From contig CAJJAA010000014.1 in assembly GCA_905182025.1 (NCBI GenBank), forward strand, positions 1-64,000: DNA of 64,000 nt, in the 5' to 3' direction. The notes under the pieces were generated by a model that was not told where the DNA came from, did not search any database, and saw only the letters and a list, made by a program, of their open reading frames with translations. Positions 57,509-64,000 of this stretch are shown piece by piece; within the stretch, counting starts at the first letter, position 1, and every line of letters starts with the position of its first letter. The translations under genes and the position numbers were made by a program. The DNA is from an uncultured OM182 clade bacterium (GTDB lineage Bacteria > Pseudomonadota > Gammaproteobacteria > Pseudomonadales > Azotimanducaceae).

Positions 57509-58531
57509 TTCGGATTTAAACAGGTGAGCAGCTGCGGTTTTATTTGATAGTGCGTCAGCGGCTAACAAAATCGCTCCCGCCGTCCATGTGGGTTTTTCTA
57601 ATGGCCAAAGTTCCTTATCTCTGTATACATATCCAGTCCAATAAGAACCATCAGTGTCTCTGAATTGATGCAACCAGGAGAAAAGCTTTACGGCTTGTTG
57701 ATACTCCCCAACCGCTAACAGCGCCATTGTTAACTCACAGGACTCAGCGACGGTTACCCAAGGCTCATCTGATACGCAATGACAACCTAATTGATCCACA
57801 ACGAATTGATCCCAACGGGACTTGAGGTGATTTTTACCTTGTGTTCCGGTAATGACGCCGGTTAATACGGGGTAGAACCAGTCCATAGCAAATCGACTTT
57901 TACTATCCCAGGTTCTATCAAAACATTCGGGATGGTTTCGAAGCGCATTGAGAAGTTTGGTCCGAGCTAAAGCCCATTGAGGGACCTTAATCTCAAGGGT
58001 TGTGGCTATATTTAAGGCGCACTCGAAGCTCTTGTAAATACTGCTGCAACCGGTGACCAGCGAGTCTTCCTTAATACCCTCGGTGGTGTCTTCAGCCCAG
58101 TAGATTTGTCCCATCGGACCCTGCAGCCGAAGCACAAACTCGATCGCTCGTTCTACCACAGGCCAAAACTTTTGCAGAAAATCTCTATCCTGACTAATGA
58201 GATAGTAGTGCCAAATACCCGTTGCGATATAGGCGACAAAGTTCGATTCAGCACGGGTGCCGTCCTCAATTTGACCGTCTTTATATGCCGCAAGCCAGCT
58301 TCCATTCGGCAATTGATTGTCTGCTAACCATTGGTAGGCCTGCTGCGCTTCGTCCAAACGCCCGCCGATGGTTAGTCCCATGGCGGATTCAATGTGATCC
58401 CATGGGTCGAGACTACCGCCCTCGAACCAAGGAATCGCGCCGTCACTGCTTTGTACACGTGCAATGTAATTGACAGTGTCGCAGAGGTATTCTTCCGGGT
58501 AGAAGCCCATTGAGACATAAACGCTAGTCAC
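57449..58531 (-). CDS. Alpha/alpha-toroid protein (annotated in relatives as prenyltransferase-like or GH-like)
   Basis: A 360-residue protein built of helical hairpin repeats, e.g. SDGAIPWFEGGSLDPWDH, LPNGSWLAAYKDG and TDGSYWTGYVY, each with a Gly-rich turn. This is the pattern of (alpha/alpha)6 toroids such as glycoside hydrolases and prenyltransferase/squalene cyclase repeats. TRAESNFVAYIATGIWHY and FWPVVERAIEFVLRLQ look like glucoamylase/trehalase-type folds. It starts at GTG 58531, overlapping the upstream methyltransferase stop by four bases. Catalytic residues cannot be assigned. Confidence 0.75.
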   Translation of the reverse strand: MTSVYVSMGFYPEEYLCDTVNYIARVQSSDGAIPWFEGGSLDPWDHIESAMGLTIGGRLDEAQQAYQWLADNQLPNGSWLAAYKDGQIEDGTRAESNFVAYIATGIWHYYLISQDRDFLQKFWPVVERAIEFVLRLQGPMGQIYWAEDTTEGIKEDSLVTGCSSIYKSFECALNIATTLEIKVPQWALARTKLLNALRNHPECFDRTWDSKSRFAMDWFYPVLTGVITGTQGKNHLKSRWDQFVVDQLGCHCVSDEPWVTVAESCELTMALLAVGEYQQAVKLFSWLHQFRDTDGSYWTGYVYRDKELWPLEKPTWTAGAILLAADALSNKTAAAHLFKSESTVLASEDTQRTNYAKILE

Positions 58532-59376
58532 GATGAAGAAACCTCTGCTTTAGATGAAGCAAGCGATGTCGGAGGTGTTGTGGTCATTGCAGACTCAACA
58601 CAGGGGATATGTGTCGAGTTGTTGCCTGAGTTGGTGGTCGATTGACTGTTAGATACCAATGTTTTGACGAAATACATCACCACACTTTTGCCTAAAATAG
58701 GGTTCAATAGCTTATCCAGTGTTTGGGTGATCCAGGGCTTCTTCATGAGATCCCAAACCAAAAATTTGTGATAGGCGTCGACAATCGCTGCTTGTGGTTC
58801 ATCTCCTTCTCGCCAGAAAATGCACTTTAACCACCAATAAGGAACATGTAATGAGTGGGCCCAATGTCGCTTGAAGAAGATGAACCCGTTGGTTTCAATA
58901 TCTTCTTTTAGCTGAGTCGCATTGAATATTCTTACGTGTCCACCTTCGACCTCGTGATAGGCGTCACTAAATTGCCAACATACCCATTCTGGGAAAAAGC
59001 GCGGTACGCTAGCGACAAATATGCCGCCGGTTTTCAGTACTCGGGTAATTTCCTTCAGCACAGCGCGATAGTTTGGAATATGTTCGAGCACTTCAGAGCA
59101 AATAACCTTATCGAAGCTACCGTCAGCAAAGGGTAGTGATGCTCCATTGGCTACGGAAATATTGAGGCTTTTTTGATGGTTGTCTTTATCTTCAAATTCT
59201 GAGAATCGCTGTCTCGTTGTGTTGAGATCCTTCAGACTTAGATCAACGCCAACTGAGTCGACGTTACCCATTAGGTACGCAGTGATAGTGTGGCGACCTT
59301 CGCCACAACCAAGATCAAGAACGCGATCTCCGGGTAGCAGTTTAAGATGTTCAAAATTGACGGTTTCCATCGACAT
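58528..59376 (-). CDS. Class I SAM-dependent methyltransferase (Methyltransf_11 type)
   Basis: A 282-residue protein with VLDLGCGEGRHTI (motif I, about 19-31), VGVDLSLKDL, LPFADGSFDKVICSEVLEHI and LKEITRVLKTGGIFVASVP. These are the ubiquinone/small-molecule methyltransferase motifs. The C-terminus (about 235-282) is Ser/Thr-rich. It lies between a glycosyltransferase gene (3-bp gap) and the toroid gene (4-bp overlap), so the three are one operon. Confidence 0.9.
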   Translation of the reverse strand: MSMETVNFEHLKLLPGDRVLDLGCGEGRHTITAYLMGNVDSVGVDLSLKDLNTTRQRFSEFEDKDNHQKSLNISVANGASLPFADGSFDKVICSEVLEHIPNYRAVLKEITRVLKTGGIFVASVPRFFPEWVCWQFSDAYHEVEGGHVRIFNATQLKEDIETNGFIFFKRHWAHSLHVPYWWLKCIFWREGDEPQAAIVDAYHKFLVWDLMKKPWITQTLDKLLNPILGKSVVMYFVKTLVSNSQSTTNSGNNSTHIPCVESAMTTTPPTSLASSKAEVSSS

Positions 59377-59379
59377 GGA

Positions 59380-60684
59380 CTATTTTTTCTCCAGTACTTC
59401 ATAATAAAGGTCTGCCATCTCTTGGGCGGCAACCCTCCAACTAAAATGTTCCAGGATTCTTTTACGACCTCGTTTGGATAACGCTGACCGTTTATCTGGG
59501 TTGTTTATCAGTTCTTTTATCGCTTGTGCGATGGCCTCGGGGTCACGCACGGGCACAATAATACCGCAATCGCCAACAACTTCAGGCAACGCGCCACCAT
59601 TTGTTGAAATCACCGGTACGCCACAGGACATCGCTTCACCGGCGGGCAGCCCAAAACCTTCATAAACCGAGGGCACAACAACAAGGCTCGCCCTCGCGTA
59701 CATGTTGACGACCTCCTGGGTTTCTACTCCGGAAGTGAACGTTAGATGTTTTTGCAGGTTAAGCTGCGTGACTAATTTTTCTGTGTCCCCGTTAGGTTTC
59801 AATTTACCGAGTACTTCTAAGTGAATCGCGGGATAGGTGGAAACGAGCTCAGCGATAGCGCGCAGCAAGTACTGTAGTCCTTTCAGAGGCTGATCTGCGC
59901 TTGCAGTCGCCATTATTCGGTATGGCACTCGAGTGATTTCAGGGTTTGGTTTGAACGTTTCCGTATCAATACCATTGTGTACAACTTTGAGGTTAGCCGC
60001 AGGAATTTTGAACGCATCCGCAATATCGCGGCGGGACACTTCTGACACGGTAACGATATGTTTGAGTTTTGAGACAACGTTTTTCTGCATGCGAAGAAAA
60101 GAATGCCACCTTTTTATCAGTAACCGCATTTGCCAATTAGGTTCATTGGCTAACGCAATGCTTAAATCACTCGTGATGGGGTGATGTATGGTGGTAACTA
60201 AGGTGACGTCACTTCGTTGCAGTGCCAGTGTGCCGTAACATAGGGATTGGTTGTCGTGAACGATGTCGTAATCAGGTTTGTGCTTCTTAAAGTACTTCTC
60301 CAGCCTGCGACCGAAAGTATAGGGTTCTGGGAATCCACCGGTCGCCATTGAGAACCATTCAAAAAAATCTGTGAAAGAGCCGAGGTGTTTCCACTTGAGT
60401 GCTTTGATATGGCTTTCTTCTTCGAACAGGTTGAGGCTCGGAAGCTTAATGAGTCCGATGCCATCATCCAGCAATGGGTAGGGTTGGCCGGATATAACGT
60501 CAACCGTATGTCCAGCATCCTTCAGTGCGCGGCTGAGATAGCGAATGTAAATACCTTGGCCACCGCTAAAGGGGTTGCTGCGATAGCCAAGCAGACATAT
60601 TTTCAACCCTCGAGGCGCCGACGTACGCGTCATCTCTTTTTCAGATATCGGGTTAGGAGGTATTTTATTGGCGCTGTTCAACAT
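59380..60684 (-). CDS. GT4-family glycosyltransferase
   Basis: A 434-residue GT-B enzyme. GGQGIYIRYLSRALKDAGH is the N-terminal glycine loop. VVHNGID, VPSVYEGFGLPAGEAMSCGVPVI (sugar-nucleotide site with the EX7E pair) and LEHFSWRVAAQEM follow. It transfers a nucleotide-activated sugar with retention. First gene of the GT-methyltransferase-toroid operon. The product is unknown. Confidence 0.93.
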   Translation of the reverse strand: MLNSANKIPPNPISEKEMTRTSAPRGLKICLLGYRSNPFSGGQGIYIRYLSRALKDAGHTVDVISGQPYPLLDDGIGLIKLPSLNLFEEESHIKALKWKHLGSFTDFFEWFSMATGGFPEPYTFGRRLEKYFKKHKPDYDIVHDNQSLCYGTLALQRSDVTLVTTIHHPITSDLSIALANEPNWQMRLLIKRWHSFLRMQKNVVSKLKHIVTVSEVSRRDIADAFKIPAANLKVVHNGIDTETFKPNPEITRVPYRIMATASADQPLKGLQYLLRAIAELVSTYPAIHLEVLGKLKPNGDTEKLVTQLNLQKHLTFTSGVETQEVVNMYARASLVVVPSVYEGFGLPAGEAMSCGVPVISTNGGALPEVVGDCGIIVPVRDPEAIAQAIKELINNPDKRSALSKRGRKRILEHFSWRVAAQEMADLYYEVLEKK

Positions 60685-60797
60685 ACAGGATGGTGCGTAC
60701 CTGACGCAAAGCGAGGAATTGTAAGGTTTTGCGGGCAGAATGCCAAATTATCTTGGTCAGATAAGCCTGATCAGACAGAACGCCAAATCGGCATTCT

Positions 60798-61772
60798 CTA
60801 AGGCGCTGTTTTAAAGGTGCTTACATCTGAAAGCCTGCGGCTATCAGAACGATGGTCATTGTCGGACACTTCGTTCGCCTGGAACAGCGCTTCTGTTTCG
60901 ATTCTTCGATCATCGGTATTTCTTCGTTCAGGCCCGTAGGCAGGTGCTTCGTGCTCTTCTGTGAACACATTAGCGTACAGGTTAGCAACCCAAAGCTGAC
61001 CGTTTTGAGTGCGGCGTAGATAACGAACACCTTCAGATATATAAGGTGAAACGACATTCCAAAAGAACCCAGGGTAACCTGCCTGAAGGTCAGCAGCGGT
61101 GGTGTAACCCATTTTCGCTGCTTGTCCGGTTTCTCGGAATTCCGCAAAGAGTCCTGATATTTTTCTGAAATAATGCGGGTCTGCGAGTTGGCCAATTAAA
61201 TCAGCAGCTCGAAGTAGGCCTGGTAGATCATCACTGGCCATATGGTCTTCTTCGTTCGGCACAGGGAATCGTGTTCGCTCGATATTGGCGCAGATTACAT
61301 CGATATCATAGTAGCTATCCATGCCATACCTTTCCCGTATATACAGTTTTGCGCGATCGACATGATACGGTGTTAGAAACGCATCCGTCGCACCGACGGG
61401 GGGGGCAATGGTGTCCATTTCGGAATTGATGGTATAGCGACCATCCCTGTCTGCTTTGCATATTCCTCTGACATAGCCGATGTCGTGGTGCAAAAGGGCA
61501 ACGACAAAATGAACCCAATCCGATGGTGTGACATCGCCTTCAATGAGCATTTTGCCTCTAAGGATTTCGGTACCAACGACGGTAACCATTATTGTGTGGT
61601 TTGCGTCATGATAGGGCGCATTGCTGTTAGCGATAATTTCTAGTGCATTGCGAGCACTCGACATTAATCTCTGGATGTCATCCTGATTAGCGCCGAACAT
61701 ACTTTCGTAGTGGGAGACGAGCTCCTTAAGGAACGCATCAATGACTATTGAGGTAGGGTTGAACATAAGCAA
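60798..61772 (-). CDS. HD-domain metal-dependent phosphohydrolase-like protein
   Basis: A 324-residue protein. YHDANHTIMV, LLHHDIGYVRG (the HD pair) and LLRAADLIGQLADP supply the metal ligands of an HD/PDEase-like domain (about 45-215). The C-terminal tail (about 275-324) is polar with ERRNTDDRRIE and RSDSRRLSD. The start could be the Met at residue 3. The substrate, possibly a cyclic or linear nucleotide, is unknown. Divergent from the MetR-like gene. Confidence 0.83.
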   Translation of the reverse strand: MLMFNPTSIVIDAFLKELVSHYESMFGANQDDIQRLMSSARNALEIIANSNAPYHDANHTIMVTVVGTEILRGKMLIEGDVTPSDWVHFVVALLHHDIGYVRGICKADRDGRYTINSEMDTIAPPVGATDAFLTPYHVDRAKLYIRERYGMDSYYDIDVICANIERTRFPVPNEEDHMASDDLPGLLRAADLIGQLADPHYFRKISGLFAEFRETGQAAKMGYTTAADLQAGYPGFFWNVVSPYISEGVRYLRRTQNGQLWVANLYANVFTEEHEAPAYGPERRNTDDRRIETEALFQANEVSDNDHRSDSRRLSDVSTFKTAP

Positions 61773-62037
61773 CTCTTATTGAACTCGTTAGATGCTTATT
61801 GTGTCGTCTGAGAGGCATGAGTCAAGTCGAAACTGGAGTGAACGGTCAAAAAACCGGATGATAGGCAATTTTGATGCAGAGTTACCTTTTAAATCAGCAA
61901 AATTGCAGCCTAATCGTTTTGACGTCATTTGGGCTGCCGACCAGCGTGCATTGAAGTAGTGTTTGCTTACATGGCCACTTCTGTGTGAATGTGAATCATC
62001 GATGTACGTTAATCCAACAAAATAAGGACGATTGCAC

Positions 62038-62979
62038 ATGATAGAACTGCGGCATCTTAAAACTCTGATGGCGCTTCGTGATACCGGCAGCTTAGTTGAT
62101 GCAGCTGACCGATTGTTTTTGACGCAGTCTGCTCTGTCACATCAACTCAAAGATCTTGAAGACAGATTGAACTGCAGCTTGTTTATTCGAAAGACGAAGC
62201 CACCACGCTTTACGAGTGCCGGACGACGGTTGCTTGCGTTAGCCGACGAAATTATTCCAATGTGCAAGCTTGCTGAGCGGGATATAGGACGTTTAGCCGG
62301 TGGCGAAGCAGGGCGATTGCACATATGCATCGAGTGTCACAGCTGTTATCAATGGCTACTACCGTGCATCGATAAATACCGAAGCAATTGGCCTGAAGTT
62401 GAACTTGATCTAACGGGAGGGTTTAATTTTGCGCCTTTGCCGGCCTTGGTGCGCGGTGACCTAGACTTGGTAATCACTTCTGACCCTATCACGTTGCCTG
62501 GTATTCGATACGTTCCCCTATTTCGTTATGAGGCAATGCTGGCAATTGACCCTCATCACGCATTGGTTAATCAACCGTGGGTCAATGCTGAAGATATTGC
62601 GAATCAAGTCATGATCACCTATCCCGTTGAAAGGGACCGACTCGATGTGTTCACCAAATTTCTTGAGCCTAATGATGTTGAGCCACAAGCGGTTCGAACG
62701 GCGGAGTTGACACCTATGATGGTACAACTGGTCGCCAGTGGTAGAGGCGTCGCATGTTTGCCTAACTGGTCGTTGGCTGAGTATTTGGATAGCGAGACTA
62801 TTGTTGCGAAAAAGCTCGGTGAACAGGGCCTTTGGTCAACACTCTATGCAGCTATACGAGACGATCAATCTGATTCGCCCTTTATGCAGGACTTTCTAAC
62901 GACCGCTAATGAGACCTGTTTCGAAAATTTGAAGGGTATTCGTTCTGTACATAGCGAAGAGGCGACGTTGAAAACATAA
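62038..62979 (+). CDS. metR: MetR-like LysR-family regulator
   Basis: A 313-residue regulator starting at ATG 62038 (after AAGGAC). The helix-turn-helix SLVDAADRLFLTQSALSHQL is nearly the MetR sequence, as are LFIRKTKPPRFTSAGRRLL, ECHSCYQWLLPCIDKYR and VARGRGVACLPNW-like SGRGVACLPNWSL. MetR activates metE/metH and others with homocysteine as co-effector. metE is not adjacent in the window. Confidence 0.88.
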   Translation: MIELRHLKTLMALRDTGSLVDAADRLFLTQSALSHQLKDLEDRLNCSLFIRKTKPPRFTSAGRRLLALADEIIPMCKLAERDIGRLAGGEAGRLHICIECHSCYQWLLPCIDKYRSNWPEVELDLTGGFNFAPLPALVRGDLDLVITSDPITLPGIRYVPLFRYEAMLAIDPHHALVNQPWVNAEDIANQVMITYPVERDRLDVFTKFLEPNDVEPQAVRTAELTPMMVQLVASGRGVACLPNWSLAEYLDSETIVAKKLGEQGLWSTLYAAIRDDQSDSPFMQDFLTTANETCFENLKGIRSVHSEEATLKT

Positions 62980-63040
62980 AGTTTGTCGCAAACCGTTTGT
63001 TCTCTTTGGTGTCTGTCAATAAAGAGGGTTTGTCTAAACG

Positions 63041-63086
63041 AAAAAGCCCCAACAGAAACTATTCGTTAGAATAGAACGCTGGGGCT
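63041..63086 (-). terminator. Terminator of the minus-strand RNA
   Basis: Minus-strand AGCCCCA...TGGGGCT (7 bp) extends into TTCTATTC/GAATAG and is followed by five Ts. On the plus strand no T tract follows, so its direction is minus. Confidence 0.85.
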
Positions 63087-63264
63087 TCGTCAACGTAGGG
63101 AGAGCAGTCTCCGAATTAAATCTAACGAGTTAGACTAACTCGGAGGCTCCCCTAATAAACTGACTATTGATAGGATCACCTCCTTTTACGTTCAGGGTAC
63201 CTATCGGCATGCTGGTTGAGCCCCCTGGATAGCGCAACCGACATGTTTACATGCTTCAAAAACT
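63041..63264 (-). ncRNA. Candidate structured ncRNA with perfect anti-16S 3'-end sequence
   Basis: The minus strand is bounded by a near-consensus sigma-70 promoter and a strong terminator and holds no credible reading frame, giving about 224 nt of RNA. It contains TAAAAGGAGGTGATCC (complement of 63173-63188), which pairs with the 16S rRNA 3' end (GGATCACCTCCTT) over at least 13 bases, with no start codon placed after it. AACGTA/TACGTT, AGGG-GAG/CTC-CCCT, CTCCGA/TCGGAG and CGAGTTA/TAACTCG can fold. It is not 6S, tmRNA, RNase P or SRP RNA by signature. Confidence 0.65.
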
Positions 63265-63270
63265 GTACGA

Positions 63271-63299
63271 AATTTAGCCTAGTTAATTTGCGATGTCAA
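63271..63299 (-). promoter_or_regulatory. Sigma-70 promoter for the minus-strand RNA
   Basis: Read on the minus strand: TTGACA (63299-63294), a 17-bp spacer, TAAATT (63276-63271). The -35 is perfect and the -10 is four of six. Initiation is expected near 63264. Confidence 0.8.
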
Positions 63300-63438
63300 A
63301 GCTGTTTCTGATTTAGATTTGCAAGTAATTAGACCTATCATCAAGTTCTACCTTGCTAGGGTTTTAATGGATCTGTTTTATCCGTGTTTTTTTGTCGTTG
63401 CTTTTATCTTCGCCTAATAGAGTGCGTTTTATAGCGGC

Positions 63439-64000
63439 CTAAGGCACCAGGGGTTCGGATGACCAAGCGCCAGCAGAAAGGGTGAAACGAACCCGATCGT
63501 GAATACGGTCGTCTCTGTTTAAGTCCAGCATCTCAATATCATTTGCGATCAGATCAACACCTGTGACCTCTTCTGGCGGTGTCATGTCATCGGGTTTATG
63601 CAGGGATTTTAAACGTTCAATTTCGACAGAGAGTGCCTCTCGAGAATCAAGTGAGCTGCTCTGGGGTGCAAATTCTTTGTAAACATAGTCTAGATATTTT
63701 GATCCAGCAGGCCGACGGTGCCAGTTAGTTCGGACGGCTTCTGAATCAATGGGTTCAGAGCGACCGCCGATGCGAAATTGCCGTTGTTGGCTCGGATACC
63801 ACAGTAGCAGCTGATAGTTTGCGCCTTTCGATAAGAGCTGCCATTTGGGGCTAGATTGGTTGATAAACAATGAAAAGCGATTTTCATTGATGTCTCTAAG
63901 CACAAGGGTTCGAACAGATGCTTCGCCCTCGGGGCTAGCTAAGGCGAGAAAACAAACGTCTGCGTTTGCATCGTGTACTTTTCTCGCTTCATTTCTAGTT
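63439..64000 (-). CDS. PPOX-class pyridoxamine 5'-phosphate oxidase family protein (5' part beyond window)
   Basis: The minus-strand frame is open from the window edge to the stop at 63439, giving at least 186 residues without a start. ADVCFLALASPEGEASVRTL, FSLFINQSSPKWQLL, RIGGRSEPID and a C-terminal DDRIHDRVRFT fit the FMN-binding split-barrel PNPOx family. Genuine PdxH has conserved C-terminal residues I cannot confirm, so the substrate could be another flavin or haem-type ligand. Confidence 0.82.
   Translation of the reverse strand, partial: TRNEARKVHDANADVCFLALASPEGEASVRTLVLRDINENRFSLFINQSSPKWQLLSKGANYQLLLWYPSQQRQFRIGGRSEPIDSEAVRTNWHRRPAGSKYLDYVYKEFAPQSSSLDSREALSVEIERLKSLHKPDDMTPPEEVTGVDLIANDIEMLDLNRDDRIHDRVRFTLSAGAWSSEPLVP

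Larger units (their letters stand above)
62980..63438. other. Intergenic region holding a structured minus-strand RNA
   Basis: No protein gene is recognised in this 459-base stretch. The part at 63041-63299 carries a promoter, structured RNA and terminator, listed separately. From 63300 to 63438 I see nothing but AT-rich sequence. Confidence 0.6.

Noticed and set aside
63041-63264. 6S, SRP, RNase P or tmRNA identity for the orphan RNA
   Set aside because: CCGATA and CCCTGA words recall 6S RNA but occur in the wrong order; no tag peptide, GNRA/SRP loop or RNase P core is visible.

Overview
The window looks like chromosomal DNA of a free-living, probably marine Gammaproteobacterium. The evidence is the gene order nadC-ampD-ampE-aceE-aceF, a type IVa pilus locus with a sigma-54 promoter, ExeA/GspB, ArfB, YajQ and long-form ExoI proteins. 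I see no phage, insertion sequence, CRISPR array, rRNA or complete tRNA. The species cannot be named from sequence alone.

Layout. 0-2.6 kb: truncated pilB, divergent from a pilA with two frameshifts, then a second pilin with a very long leader. 2.7-9.0 kb: alpha/beta hydrolase, an MBL-LLM gene pair, Lin0512 protein, PepSY protein, ArfB and a SulP transporter. 9.6-18.3 kb: nadC, retropepsin-like protease, ampD, ampE, BtuF-like protein, aceE (one frameshift) and aceF. 18.3-25.4 kb: PduO-type adenosyltransferase, a degenerate REC-GGDEF protein, YajQ, AmpG-type permease, a NarL-type two-component system and an alkyltransferase-like protein. 25.5-27.8 kb: groES-groEL behind a perfect CIRCE operator, with groEL carrying one frameshift. 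27.8-40.4 kb: sterol desaturase-like protein, Bax-like glucosaminidase, DUF5329, EEP hydrolase, patatin, PlsC-type acyltransferase, a dead DUF1801 gene, MFS-GNAT-kinase-like genes, carotenoid oxygenase and an ACMSD-type amidohydrolase. 40.5-51.1 kb: Urate_ox_N-like membrane protein, coiled-coil protein, gspB-exeA, a lipoprotein peptidase, SLC13 transporter, sbcB, LysR regulator and M18 aminopeptidase. 51.3-56.6 kb: a Cys/Met PLP enzyme behind a likely SAM-II riboswitch, then purC, msrA, moaB and moeA. 56.7-60.7 kb: a small membrane protein, two methyltransferases, an alpha/alpha-toroid protein and a GT4 glycosyltransferase. 60.8-64 kb: HD protein, MetR-like regulator, a candidate structured ncRNA and a truncated PPOX-family gene.

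How they fit together. AmpD, AmpE, the AmpG-like permease and the Bax-like enzyme point to muropeptide recycling and wall turnover. The riboswitch-controlled PLP enzyme, the MetR-like regulator, a corrinoid adenosyltransferase and a BtuF-like protein point to methionine/B12 physiology. The most notable items are the SAM-II riboswitch with a readable terminator/antiterminator switch (51310-51400), and an apparently orphan RNA of about 220 nt on the minus strand (63041-63264) containing a 13-16 nt perfect complement of the 16S rRNA 3' end. Four single-base indels in pilA, aceE and groEL suggest sequence errors in this assembly, so coding breaks here should be read with caution.
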